DNA of 64,000 bases from positions 1-64,000 of the forward strand of contig JAECUM010000796.1 in the NCBI GenBank assembly GCA_016617855.1, given 5' to 3'. Origin of the DNA: Megalonaias nervosa. Taxonomy: Eukaryota; Mollusca; Bivalvia; Unionida; Unionidae. Positions 32,750 through 46,149 of the stretch are shown here, in pieces. The first letter of the stretch is position 1. Each line of letters begins with the position of its first letter. Both the position numbers and the translations under genes were made by a program. The notes under the pieces were generated by a model. The model searched no databases, was not told where the DNA came from, and worked only from the letters and a program-made list of their open reading frames with translations.

Positions 32750-33920
32750 TTCCTTCCCTTCAATGCCGAATGTACTATGGCTTTGAACGTGCATTTCATG
32801 CATTAAGTAAACATTTCTCCTGAAACGACTCAAGAACAGAACAAAACATAGAATAGCAAATCAGTAATTGACTATCTAGCTAATACGGTAGCTCAGACAT
32901 CCTCTGACCGCGCATTACGCTGCATATAATAGACAGTGTATACTTAGTATATACAAAACAAGAGTCATGGTAGACTTCAGGGCTCTGAATTGCATAAATA
33001 GCATTTAAATGGCATTCTGCTATAACGACACAAGAGAAAGCAAAGCATAAATTAGTAATTCATCAAGTTACTAACTCGCTAATATAAATATATTCCCCGT
33101 TACTAACGAAGAAATCGAAAGAGTCAGTTTCGATATCGAAACTTATAGACTATGCTTTGAACTTATGCATGTCAAGTATTTAGTTGACCGTTCTACTTAA
33201 ACTACACAAGAAGGGAAAACTAAGCATAAATTAGCAATGCAGCATGTTAAAAACCGTCCAAAACCCAACTCCGTTGCAAACTGAGCAAGCGAAAATGTCA
33301 GAGTCGCGCTAACTCGTAATGATCTTGCAGAGGTCAGCGATAGCGTATTGTGACGGGGTCTTAAAAGGACAAACTCCTTAAAGGTGACAAAATCACTCAA
33401 ATTTGGCAGGAATTGTTAAAAGAATGTATGTAACCTGCATTAGAATGATTAATCTACACAATAAATACACAAGGAACGTTGGACGAAGAAATTAAAAACA
33501 CAAAAATGGCTTGGATTGCCGGAGAATAAATTGACGATATTATCCAGTACAGCAGCGAAGCTTAAAACATGCGACACCTGACGATTCCAAGGGGAGGTAA
33601 TGGGCAAGAGTTATTTCTCTTTGTCGATTGAAATAGACAGGAAAATACGATTTTCGTCTTTTTGTAGGGCTGGATTCGAAAGGTAGCAGGCTATTATTCC
33701 TAACGTAATGTAATTGGGGAATGTATTCAAAGGATAAACTTTAGGTTCTTTGTCACTATCATACAATTTTTTTAAAAAAATCTCTTAAGTTCGGAATGCT
33801 TTTTATTATGCTAATATTAGAAAATGTAATAGGTAGATAGCATAAATTACTTTCCAATTAATGTTAAATTGAAGGTAGAAAATATGAACTACATTCCAAA
33901 TGAATGCTGTTTCATATAAC
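32750..33920. other. Non-coding, no gene
   Basis: AT-rich. The piece near 33665-33720 resembles 55540-55615 weakly (an old dispersed repeat). Confidence 0.5.
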
Positions 33921-33924
33921 TTCA

Positions 33925-35590
33925 TCTTGTCACCTAGGTAAGCACATCTGTTTTTCTAACTTTATGGTAAATTCACTTCAACTGTGCCTTTGATCTGACT
34001 GCTCAAAATGGAAATGCTTGAAATGGAACATGAGATATATGACAGCTCAAAGTTATTTGACATATAGATTAACAGCCAGTCTAAAGATTAGCAGCTGGTA
34101 TGAATGGTGTTCAGAAGATATTGAGGTAAAGAGCTACAGACTCACAAGGTGTGCTCTTCATATTAGTTTCATTCATACAACTCATTGAAAAAAAACCCAC
34201 AGCAGATTCTGTCATACTAAAAGGGAAATAACTTATGCTACAATTTTCAACAGAAGTTAATTTTTGTTTCTGGCACATCATTTATTAACAAAGTAATCAT
34301 CTGATATCAGATATGCACTGTATTTTAAACACAGACAACAAAAGTCTTGAAGATATTTTTCAGCGCTTTAATATAAATGGAATAGTCAAGTTATTAAGTA
34401 CAATTTGTGCACAAGTTATTGATGCAAAAAAATGAGAAAATACCAAATCATTTTCATATCTGACATGCTGAAGAAAAGCATGAATTTGACATGCATTTAA
34501 AAGAAATCACTTCGGTTTGAAAATCACAAACAACATTGTAAAAGTGATTACTGGCAATAAAATTACAAAAAATGTACCATATATTCTTCGAAGAAAATTT
34601 TTTTACAATGGCAAAGCATGCATTTTCCTTAGCAAAAAAAGAACTGATGTTTAAAGACAAAACTGTCCACAGAGATTAAAAACCTCTATCTCCTAATAAA
34701 GAAGAAAAAAGAAATAAGATATAGATAGAAAACAGGAATGCTGAGATACTTTAACATAACAAGACCACAATTTACAGATTTTTAGTTTGTTACCATCATT
34801 ATTCAAAGATTTAACCATATCCATTATCTCATAAAGAATGATTTTTAACATTGGAAAAACCTACAAAAAGTGCATATAGGAGGGAATAATTAATTATTCT
34901 TCTATGAGACTAAAACGTTAACACAATATGTCTTGGAATATCCTAGCAATAGTGATAACGTTTTTATGAGGTAACAATACAATTACTGAAACTAAACTTA
35001 ATATTTTTTCTTGCTCTTAAATGGTAACAAGGTATGATCACATACAAAAAATTATTTCATGAAACTTGGAAAATAATCACGTATGAAAATTCTTATAATT
35101 TTTCTAAATGATTCAAAATCCTGTAGTAGAAAACAAATTTTATAGATTACTGTTTAAGAAAAATCATTTGACTATAGAACCAGTCTGAGAACAATTTTGA
35201 CATACCTGGATAGCATTTGGTAAGAATAGCAATGATGTACCTAATGGGACTGAAGAAGCTAGACTCTGTCAAATAGCCGGTCTTGTTTAAAGCATTTTCA
35301 ACATGGTGTATAAATGCTCCAATTAAGTTGGGATAGTAATGTATCTTTATCAATTCTGAAATCATACTCTTCATTGATTAACTGTCTATGAAGTCAATAA
35401 TATACAGCAAACAGTTTTAAATACACATCAGAAACTTTACAAACAAAATAAAATTTTAAGTGAATTCACCAATTTTGGCAAACTTGAGCCCATAGCAGTG
35501 GGTATGGTCAGTGCAGCCATCACCATACCCAAAGTCTGTACCGTAATGTATACATTAAGTACAAAATTTACCATCTTCAGAGGGTTTAGA
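33925..35590. repeat. Segmental duplication copy A, left part
   Basis: 33925-35000 aligns with 47605-48590 (shared acctaggtaagca, gtgtgctcttcatattagtt / gtgtgcttttgatattagtt, gacatgctgaagaaaagcat). 35475-35590 aligns with 48968-49088 (shared cagtgcagccatcaccatac). The sequence between 35000 and 35475 is unique to A, and that between 48603 and 48985 in B is another repeat. No coding potential: the two minus ORFs are not conserved. Confidence 0.8.
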
Positions 35591-35602
35591 GTACAGCAGT
35601 TA

Positions 35603-38600
35603 GCCTAGTGCCTTGTAGTGCTATCCCTACTGACAATCTGCCTAGTGCCTCGTAGTGTTATTACTACAGAACACAGTCCTAAGTGACAATCTGCCTAGTG
35701 CCTCGTAGTGTTATTACTACAGAACACAGTCCTAAGTGACAATCTGCCTAGTGCCTCGTAGTGCTATCCCTACAGAACACAGTCCTAAGTGACAGTCTGC
35801 CTAGTGCCTCGTAGTCCTATCCCTACAGAACACAGTACTAAGTGACAATCTGCCTAGTGAATCGTAGTGCTATCCCTACAGAACACAGTCCTAAGTGACA
35901 GTCTGTCTAGAGACTCGTAGTGCTATCCCTACAGAACACAGTCCTAAGTGACAATCTGTCTAGTGCCTCGTAGTGCTATACCTACAGAACACAGTCCAAA
36001 GTGACAGTCTGCCTAGTGCCTCGCAGTGCTATCTCTACAGAACACAGTCCTAAGTGACAATCTGTCTAGTGCATCGTAGTGCTATCCCTACTGAACAGTC
36101 CTAAGTGACAATCTGCCTAGTGCCTCGTAGTGCTATACCTACAGAACACAGCCCTAAGTGAGAGTCTGCCTAGTGCCTCGTAGTGCTATCCCTACTGAAC
36201 AAAGTCCTAAGTGACAATTTGTCTAGTGCCTCGTAGTGCTATCCCTACTGAACAGTCCTAAGTGACAATCTGCCTAGTGCCTCGTAGTGCTATCCCTACA
36301 GAACACAGTCCTAAGTGACAATCTGCCTAGTGCCTCGTAGTGCTATCCCTACAGAACACAGTCCTAAGTGACAATCTGCCTAGTGCCTCGTAGTGCTATC
36401 CCTACAGAACACAGTCCTAAGTGACAATCTGCCTAGTGCCTCGTAGTGCTATCCCTACAGAACACAGTCCTAAGTGACAATCTGCCTAGTGCCTCGTAGT
36501 GCTATCCCTACAGAACACAGTCCTAAGTGACAATCTGCCTAGTGCCTCGTAGTGCTATCCCTACAGAACACAGTCCTAAGTGACAATCTGCCTAGTGCCT
36601 CGTAGTGCTATCTCTACAGAACACAGTCCTAAGTGACTATCTGCCTAGTGCCGCTTAGTGCTATCCCTACAGAACACAGTCCTAAGTGACAATCTGCCTA
36701 GTGCCTCGTAGTGCTATCCCTACAGAGCACAGTCCTATGTGAAAATCTGCCTAGTGCCTCGTAGTGCTATCCCTACAGAGCACAGTCCTATGTGACAATC
36801 TGCCTAGTGCATCGTAGTGCTATCCCTGCAGAACACAGTTCTACGTGACAATCTGCCTAGTGCCTCGTAGCGCTATCCCTACAGAATACATTTCTAAGTG
36901 ACATTCTGCGAAGCCTCGTAGCGCTATCCCTACAGAACACAGTCCTAAGTAACAGTCTGCCTAGTGCCTCGTAGTGTTATTACTACAGAACACAGTCCTG
37001 AGTGACAATCTGCCTAGTGCCTCGTAGTGCTATCCCTACAGAACACAGTCCTATGTGACAAGCTGCCTAGTTCCTCGTAGTGCTGTCGATACAGAACACA
37101 GTCCTATGTGACAATCTGCCTAGTGCCTCGTAGTGCTATCCCTACAGAACACATTTATAAGTGACAATCTGCCTAGTGCCTTGTAGTGCTATCCCTACAG
37201 AACACAGTCCTAAGCGACAATTTGCCTAGTGCCTTGCAGTGCTATCCCTACAGAACACAGTCCTAAGTGACAATCTGCCTAGTGCCTTGTAGTGCTATCC
37301 CTACAGAACACATTTCTAAGTGACAATCTGCCTAGTGCCTCGTAGTCCTATCCCTACAGAACACATTTCAAAGTGACAGTCTGCCAAGCTTCGTAGCGCT
37401 ATCCCTACAGAACACAGTCCTAAGTAACAGTCTGCCTAGTGACGCGTAGTGTTATTACTACAGAACACAGTCCTAAGTGACAATCTGCCAAGCCTCGTAG
37501 CGCTATCCCTACAGAGCACAGTCCTAAGTGACAATCTGCCTAGTGCCTCGTAGAGCTATCCCTACTGAACACAGTCCTAAGTGACAATCTGCCTAGTGCC
37601 TCGTAGTGCTATCCCTACAGAGCACAGTCCTAAGTGACAATCTGCCTAATGCCTCGTAGTGCTATCCCTACAGAACACAGTCCTAAGTGACAATCTGCCT
37701 AGTGCCTCGTAGTGCTATCCCTACAGAACACAGTCCTAAGTGACAATCTGACTAGTGCCTCGTAGTGCTATCCCTATAGAACACAGTCCTAAGTGACAAT
37801 CTGCCTAGTGCCTAGTAGTGCTATCCCTACAGAATACATTTCTAAGTGACAGTCTGCCACGCCTCGTAGCGCTATCCCTACAGAACACAGTCCTAAGTAA
37901 CAGTCTGCCTAGTGCCTCGTAGTGTTATTGCTACAGTTCACAGTCCTAAGTGACAATCTGCCTAGTGCCTCGTAGTGCTATCCCTACAGAACACAGTCCT
38001 AAGTGACAATCTGCCTAGTGCCTCGTAGTGCTATCCATACAGAACACATTTCCAGTGACAGTCTGCCACGCCTCGTAGCGCTATCCCCAAAGAACAGAGT
38101 CCTAAGTGACAATCTGCCTAGTGCCTCGTAGTGCTGTATTCCTACAGAACACATTTCTAAGTGACAGTCTGTCTAGTGCCTCGTAGTGCTATCCCAACAG
38201 AACACAGACCTATGTGACAATCTGCCTAGTGCCTCGTAGTGCTATCCCTACAGAACACAGTCCTAAGTGTCAATCTGCCTAGTGCCTCGTAGTGCTATCC
38301 CTACAGAACACAGTCCTAAGTGACAATCTGGCTAGTGCCTCGTAGTGCTATCCCTACAAAACACACTCCTAAGTGACAATCTGCCTAGTGCCTCGTAGTG
38401 CTATCCCTACAGAACACATTTCTAAGTGATAAACTGCCATGCCTCGTAGCGCTATCTCTACAGAACACAGTCCTAAGTAACAGTCTGCCTAGTGCCTCGT
38501 AGTGTTATTACTACAGAACAGAGTCCTAAGTGACAATCTGCCTAGTGCCTCGTAGTGCTGTATTCCTACAGAACACATTTCTAAGTGACAGTCTGTCTAG

Positions 38601-41600
38601 TGCCTCGTAGTGCTATCCCAACAGAACACAGACCTATGTGACAATCTGCCTAGTGCCTCGTAGTGCTATCCCTACAGAACACAGTCCTAAGTGTCAATCT
38701 GCCTAGTGCCTCGTAGTGCTATCCCTACAGAACACAGTCCTAAGTGACAATCTGGCTAGTGCCTCGTAGTGCTATCCCTACAAAACACACTCCTAAGTGA
38801 CAATCTGCCTAGTGCCTCGTAGTGCTATCCCTACAGAACACATTTCTAAGTGATAAACTGCCATGCCTCGTAGCGCTATCTCTACAGAACACAGTCCTAA
38901 GTAACAGTCTGCCTAGTGCCTCGTAGTGTTATTACTACAGAACACAGTCCTAAGTGACAATCTGCCTAGTGCCTCGGAGTGCTATCCCTACAGAACACAG
39001 TCTTATGTTACAATCTGCCTAGTGCATTGAAGTGCTATCCCTACAGAACACATTTCTAAGTGACAATCTGTCTAGTGCCTCGTAGTGCTATCCCTACATA
39101 ACACAGCCCTACGTGACAATCTACCTAGTGCCTCGTAGTGCTATCCCTACAGAACACAGTCCTAAGTGATAATCTCCCTGGTGCCTCGTAGTGCTATCCC
39201 TACAGAACACATTTCTAAGTGACAATCTGCCTAGTGCCTCGTAGTGCTATCCCTACAGAAAACATTTCTAAGTGACAGTCTGCCTAGTGCCTCGTAGCGC
39301 GATCCCTACAGAACACAGTCCTAAGTAACAGTCTGCCTAGTGCCTCGTAGTGTTACTACTACAGAACACAGCAATAAGTGACAATCTGTCTAGTGCCTCG
39401 TAGTGCTATCCCTACAGAACACAGTCCTAAGTAACAGTCTTCCTAGTGCCTCGTAGTGTTATTAGTACAGAACACAGTCCTAAGTGAAAATCTGCCTAGT
39501 GCCTCGTAGTGCTATCCCTACAGAACACAGTCCTATGTGACAATCTGCCTAGTGCCTCGTAGTGCTATCCCTACAGAGCACAGTCCTATGTGACAATCTG
39601 CCTAGTGCCTCGTAGTGCTATCCCTACAGAACACATTTCTAAGTGACAATTTGTCTAGTGCCTCGTAGTGCTATCCCTAGAGAACACAGTCCTAAGTGAC
39701 AATCTGCCTAGTGCCTTGTAGTGCTATCCCTACAGAACACAGTCCTAAGTGACAATCTGCCTAGTGCCTTGTAGTGCTATCCCTACAGAACACAGTCCTA
39801 AGTGACAATCTGCCTAGTGCCTCGTAGTGAAATCCCTACAGAACACATTTTTAAGTGACAGTCTGCCAAGCTTCGTAGCGCTATCCCTACAGAACATAGT
39901 CCTAAGTAACAGTCTGCCTAGTGCCTCGTAGTGTTATTACTACAGAACACAGTCCTAAGAGACAATCTGTCTAGTGCCTCGTAGTGCTATCCCTACAGAA
40001 CACAGTCCTAAGTGACAATCTGCCAAGCCTCGTAGCTCTATCCCTACAGGACACAATCCTAAGTGACAAACTGTCTGGTGCCTCGTAGTGCTATCCCTAC
40101 AGAACACAGTCCTATGTGACAATCTGTCTAGTGCCTCGTAGTGTTATTACTACAGAACACAGTCCTAAGTGACAATCTGCCTAGTGCCTCGTAGTGCTAT
40201 CCCTACAGAACACAGTCCTAAGTGACAATCTGCCTAGTGCCTCGTAGTGCTATCCCTACAGAACACAGTCCTAAGTGACAATCTGCCTAGTGCCTCGTAG
40301 TGCTATCCCTACAGAACACAGTCCTAAGTGACAATCTGCCTAATGCCTCGTAGTGCTATCCCTACAGAACACAGTCCTATGTGACAATCTGCCTAGTGCC
40401 TCGTAGTGCAATACCTACAGAACACATTTTTAAGTGACAGACTGCCAAGCCTCGTAGCGCTATCCCTACAGAACATAGTCCTAAGTAACAGTCTGCCTAG
40501 TGCCTCGTAGTGTTATTACTACAGAACAAAGGCCTAAGTGACAATCTGTCTAGTGCCTCGTAGTGCTATCCCTACAGAACACAGTCCTAAGTGACAATCT
40601 ACCTAATGCCTCGTAGTGCTATCCCTACAGAACACAGTCCTATGTGACAATCTTCCTAGTGCCTGGTTGTGCTATCCCTACAGAACACAGTCCTAAGTAA
40701 CAATCTGCCTAGTGCCTCGTAGTGCTATCCTTACAGAACACAGTCCTAAGTGACAATCTGCCTAGTGCCTCGTTGTGCTATCCCTACAGAACACATTGCC
40801 CAGTAACAATCTTTCTAGTGATTCGTAGTGCTATCCCTACAGAACACAGACCTATGTGACAATCTGCCTAGTGCCTCGTAGTGCTATCCCTACAGAACAC
40901 AGTCCTATGTGACAATCTGCCTAGTGCCTCGTAGTGCTATCCCTATAGAACACATTTCTAAGTGACAATCTGTCTAGTGCCTCGTAGTGCTATCCATACA
41001 GAACACAGTCCTGAGTGAGAGTCTGCCTAGTGCCTCGTAGTGCTATCCCTAGATAACACAGTCCTAAGTGACAATCTGCCTAGTGCCTTGGAGTGCTATC
41101 CATACAGAACACAGTCCTAAGTGACAATCTGACTAGTGCCTCGTAGTGCTATCAGTACAGAACACAGTCCTAAGTGACAATCTGCCTAGTGCCTCGTAGT
41201 GCTACCCTACAGAACACAGTCCTAAGTGACAATCTGCCTAGTGCCTCGTAGTGCTATCCCTACAGAACACAGTCCTAAGTAACAATCTGCCTAGTGCCTC
41301 GTAGTGCTATCCCTACAGAACACAGTCCTATGTGACAATCTGCCTAGTGCATCATAGTGCTATCCCTACAGAGCACAGTCCTAAGTGACAATCTCACTAG
41401 TGCCTCGTAGTGCAATCCCTACAGAATACATTTCTAAGTGACATTCTGCGAAGCCTCGTACCGCTATCCCTACAGAACACAGTCCTAAGTAACAGTCTGC
41501 CTAGTGCCTCGTAGTGTTATTACTACAGAACACAGTCCTAAGTGACAATATGTCTAGTGCCTCGTAGTGCTATCGCTACAGAACACAGTCCTAAGTAACA

Positions 41601-42766
41601 GTCTGCCTAGTGCCTCGTAGTGTTATTACTACAGAACACAGTCCTAAGTGACAATCTGCCTAGTGCCTTGTAGTGCTATCCATACAGAACACAGTCCTAA
41701 GTGACAATCTGTCTAGTGCCTTGTAGTGCTATCCCTACAAAACACAGTCCTAAGTGAGAATCTGCCTTGTGCCTTGTAGTGCTATCCCTACAGAACACAG
41801 TCCTAAGTGACAATCTGCCTTGTGCCTTGTAGTGCTATCCCTACAGAACACATTCCTATGTGACAATCTACCTATTGCCTCGTAGTGCTATCCTTACAGA
41901 ACACAGTCCTAAGTGACAATCTGCCTAGTGCCTCGTAGTGCTATCCCTACAGAACACAGTCCTAAGTGACAGTCTGCCAAGCCTCGTAGCGCTATCCCTA
42001 CAGAACACAGTCCTAAGTAACAGTCTGCCTAGTGACTCGTAGTGTTATTACTACAGAACACAGTCCTGAGTGACAATCTGCCAAGCCTCGTAGCGCTATC
42101 CCTACAGAGCACAGTCCTAAGTGAGAATCTGCCTAGTGCCTCGTAGTGCTATCCCTACAGAACACAGTCCTAAGTGACAATCTGCCTAGTGCCTCGTAGT
42201 GCTATCCCTACAGAACACATTTCTAAGTGACAGTCTGCCAAACCTCGTAGCGCTATCCCTACAGAACACAGTCCTAAGTAACAGTCTGCCTAGTGCCTCG
42301 TAGTGTTATTACTACAGAACAGAGTCCTAAGTGACAATCTGCCAAGCCTCGTAGCGCTATCCCTACAGAACACAGTCCTAAGTGACAATCTGCCTAGTGC
42401 CTCGTAGTGCTATCCCTACAGAACACAGTCCTATGTGACAATCTGCCTAGTGCCTCGTAGTGCTCTCCCTACTGAACACAGTCCTAAGTGACAATCTGCC
42501 TAGTGCCTCGTAGTGCTATCCCTACTGAACACATTTCTAAGTGGCAATCTTCCTAGTGCCTTGTAGTGCTATACCTACTGAACACATTTCTAAGTGGTAA
42601 TCTGCCTAGTGCCTTGTAGTGGTATCCCTACTGAACACAGTCCTAAGTAACAGTCTGCCTAGTGCCTCGTAGTGCTATCCCTACCAATCACAGTGCTAAA
42701 TGACAATCTGCCTAGTGCCTCGTAGTGATATCCCCACTGAACACAGTCTTAAAGTGACAATCTGAA
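35603..42766. repeat. 53-bp satellite array (~7.16 kb, ~135 units) with higher-order structure
   Basis: Consensus parts are gacaatctgcctagtgcctc, gtagtgctatccctacagaa and cacagtcctaagt, 53 bp in total. Variant units recur: a ~47-bp form (ctgccaagcctcgtagcgct), a TTATTACTAC form, and CATTTCTAAG for CAGTCCTAAG. They often appear in the fixed order CATTTCTAAG, short form, TTATTACTAC, which indicates higher-order repeats. Two adjacent 424-bp blocks (38101-38524 and 38525-38948) are almost identical. No intervening unique spacers and no ORF (TAG/TAA in every frame). Confidence 0.97.
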
Positions 42767-43227
42767 GAATCAATAATAATAAGCAAAATGATGACTTCTA
42801 AAGAGATACCTATTTTATACTGATACATTCTTTCTAATCTTTAAAGCATATCAACATGGGTAATGTGTCTGCTGAAGACAGATAATTGCTTTATAAGGGT
42901 GAAGTACTTTATAAAAATTTTCTACAAATGGCTTATTTTCATGATGCAATATGTTTCCCGTTTTGACAAGCTGCAAGGTTTTTAGGGTGTGAAGTCTGAC
43001 TCCTTCGGCTTTTTACTTATTTATGGAAACAGTACACAAGTAAATATATCAAAATAGCTACCACCTTCATAACTGAAATAAACCTAAACAGTTTAAGTTC
43101 AAAATTTACTGAATAAACAATGAAAAATGTGAATGTTCACTGCACTTGGGTATATCAGTTTGTAATGCAATTAGTACAGTAGTTTTCACACAAGATAGTT
43201 CTTGATTTAGTGGCATCTTTTGCCATG
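42767..43227. other. Unique AT-rich sequence between satellite and duplicated copy A right part
   Basis: No counterpart in copy B and no gene. Confidence 0.5.
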
Positions 43228-43850
43228 ATATTAGGGTTATATACCATTACAATAAACAATTTGAAAACCAAATGTGCAGAATTTAACTATAGGAAGGTAA
43301 CATTTTCGGTTTTTATTTTAAACTTTTAACTGATAACTGACCACTGCTTTTTTGGTTGTCATTCATCATCCTAATGGGAATGTTTAGAGAAATAATTTTT
43401 CCAAAGATATAAAAATTTATGATTAAATGGCAGAAAAATGACAACCAAATTTTCTTTTCCTCAAAAATACAGTAATCTTATAAGTGAGATAATTCAGTAC
43501 GATATAACAAAATTTAAAATAATAAATCAACTGACCAGCAGGTACAAGCCATGTAAGAATCTCCATGAAATATAAAAAGCAACACAAATCAAGGAAAATA
43601 AATAATTTACATCTTAACATTAATAAATGCTTCTAACAAGCAAAGGAAAAAAGGACTGCACACATCGATTACTTAGAACAAAGAAGAAAGAATCTTGCCC
43701 AACTGTATTTAAATGTCCCCTCTAGGTTTCAAACAGAAACATACAAACAGTCTGCACAAACAAAATCATTTTGACTGACAATTACACTGAACAAAAAATC
43801 CCCACACTATGGTACAGTTCAATCTGGAGTTTTCATCTATAGATTTCATA
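43228..43850. repeat. Segmental duplication copy A, right part
   Basis: Aligns with about 49120-49750. Shared blocks include aactttta actgataact, ggactgcacacatcgattac and gaaagaatcttgcc. Confidence 0.8.
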
Positions 43851-43884
43851 CACAATAAAAGGGCTCAGGCCTTGTATGCATTAC

Positions 43885-44115
43885 ATTATTTACATGTATA
43901 CAAGACAGCTCAGCTACATCCAGGCCACTTACTTACAGATATTTATAGACTACTTACTTACAGGTCAATCATTATTTACAAGTATACAAGACAACTCAGC
44001 TATATCCATAGACTACTTACTTACAGGTCAATCATTATTTACAAGTATACAAGACAACTCAGCTATATCCATAGACTACTTACTTACAGACCAATCATTA
44101 TTTTCATGTATAACC
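43885..44115 (+). repeat. 63-bp minisatellite (21-codon period)
   Basis: Two almost identical 63-bp units (about 43946-44008 and 44009-44071), a partial third and a diverged first. The unit contains atagactacttacttacagg and tacaagacaactcagctata. Two plus-strand frames stay open across it because 63 is divisible by 3, giving a periodic protein that is probably an artefact. Confidence 0.9.
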
Positions 44116-45307
44116 ACACCCAATGTTGGTAGTAGAATTGAATCCATTCACCAGCCAATACTATTTTATTTCAGTCAAGTTGATTTCATTTCCATCAGAG
44201 CTGAAAATAAAGGAAATAGTTCTCCAAGAGATATATTTGGAATGAAACACACAGAAAAGTACTGACCAAAATTTCAGTTCTTCACTTTCAGAAAACTCCC
44301 ATACTACCTGGTACACTTTATGTTAGAGCGTGATCAAACTGACACTGCATTATAGTCCTTTAGAGTATTTGTGAATCAGCACAGAAGATGAAATTAGATC
44401 AAAATAATATCAACAAAAGAAGTGATCGGGTTTAAGCCAACAAAATAAAGTACTAAACACTTGGAACTTCAGAAACAAAAACATGTGAGATAACTTGGCT
44501 TTATAAAAGCAGCTTAGAAACATGTACAAAAATGTAATTAGGAATAAACACGACCTATACAAAATGAAAGAAAAGTCAATCTTGGCAGGAAAAAAAGACC
44601 TTTAAAGAAAGATTCAAAACATTTCTGGAGACTTTTAAACTGTGCACAAACTACATTGAATGGAGAAATAACTCACACCAGATGGTGCCAGTACTTTTCA
44701 GAATTATTTAATATACATCACAAGCTGGATCAAGATTTTGGGTTAAACGAAACAACTGGCATTCTCCATGGAAATTTGGACAATACAATGACCGAAGATG
44801 TACAATACTTTTAAAAAGTTTCAAGTTGGGAAAAATCTTGTCGTACTGACCTTTCAAACAAAGGCAACTGGAAATATCAGGGTGGAGTGTATCTATTTAA
44901 GTGTCTATTTTAAAAACATTTGATCTTGGAATCCTTGTATAAGTGCTGGATAACAACTGTTATCACATCCATTTACAAAAAAGTGAATGTGGCTGAAAAT
45001 TATAAAGGGATTAGTCTTTGACAAGTTATCGGCAAAAATAGATTAGTTAACTGATCAACGGAAATTATATTTTAGGTGAAGAACATGCTGGTTTTAGAAG
45101 TGGATAATCCACAGTGGATACTATATTTCTGTTAACTACCTTGATAGGTCAATACTTGAGGATATGAAGATGTTGACTTGTATTCGTTTTGTTTTCATTA
45201 TTAAAAAGTGTTCGACCATACTGATATGAGCTTACTTTAAATTAGTCAATGAAAATATAAGCAGTAAAATGCATATAACATTGAAAGTCATAAACATAAA
45301 TGTCAAA

Positions 45308-45525
45308 GAGAGAGCCGCAGTGGCTCATTGGTTAGTGGGCTGGACTTACACCCAAAAGGATGCAGGTTTGAATCCTACCATTGAACCAACCTGGGTCAGT
45401 TACCATAGTGTGTCTTTGGGCAAGGCACTTTACACAGATTGCCTCTGCACTAAATAACCTACTTGTTTTGCTGTTGCTGTGCTTTAAAGCACCAAACCAA
45501 TCCAAATATGAAAGATTGTGTGAAA
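45308..45525 (+). mobile_element. SINE family C, tRNA-derived
   Basis: Head with A-box-like GTGGCTCATTGGTTAGTGGG and B-box-like AGGTTTGAATCC. The tail region includes ctgcactaaataacctactt and accaaaccaatcc. Other copies at 53090 (minus) and 18685 (fragment). Confidence 0.8.
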
Positions 45526-45550
45526 ATCCCACATGGCTTGACAGAAATAT

Positions 45551-45572
45551 TTGATTGATTGATTGATTGATT
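45551..45572. repeat. (TTGA)n microsatellite
   Basis: Five units just after SINE C. Confidence 0.9.
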
Positions 45573-45781
45573 GTAATTGTACAGCGCATCAGCACTGTTA
45601 GGCTATTTAGCACCATACAAAAGGTTATATCTAGGATCATTTAAAAGTGGAAAAAGGTTTCCTATTGACCAGCAATATAAAACCAGAGTTGAAGGTAAAC
45701 GATAAAATGGTAATGGTAATCAGAAATATTTGTATGGTTGGGATAAATCAAGGCTGTATTGTATTACCCATTTAATTTTCA

Positions 45782-46149
45782 TTGTTTTTCAGTGTGTGTG
45801 TGCCAACTGATGACATGTGAGTGAGTGATTTTGATTTTTTACATAACTTTAACAAGTTTTCAATCATGTTACTATGATATCTCCAGTGTGGCACTTTACA
45901 GTGATGTCTAGCACTGGGGCATCATGCCGCAGACATGTAGCATGATGTCCCACCCAGCCACATTATCCTGACACCAGGCCGACCAGTCCTAACACTAACC
46001 TCTTAATGCTGAGCACCTAGCGAGGCTTCTGTTAGTACCATTTTTATAAGTCTTTGGTATAACTTGGCCAGAGTTCGAACCCGAGACCTCCCGCATCTGA
46101 GGCAGATGCTCTAACCGCTAGGCCACTAGAGTGTTCTTGTTTTTCAGTG
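45782..46149 (-). mobile_element. SINE family B, full-length, with perfect 13-bp target-site duplication
   Basis: The minus-strand head (right end) has GGTTAGAGCATCTGCC and the B box GGGTTCGAAC. The body includes the gtgactgggtgggacatca-equivalent. It is flanked by ttgtttttcagtg at 45782-45794 and again at 46137-46149. The insertion lies inside LINE remnant 2. Confidence 0.9.

Noticed and set aside
35603..42766. CRISPR-like array
   Set aside because: Units are contiguous 53-bp tandem repeats with no unique spacers, no leader and no cas genes, in a eukaryotic context.
35603..42766. Array of hormone-response half-sites (AGAACA in each unit)
   Set aside because: Only a six-base half-site; the second half of a response element is not present, so chance within a repeated unit is enough.
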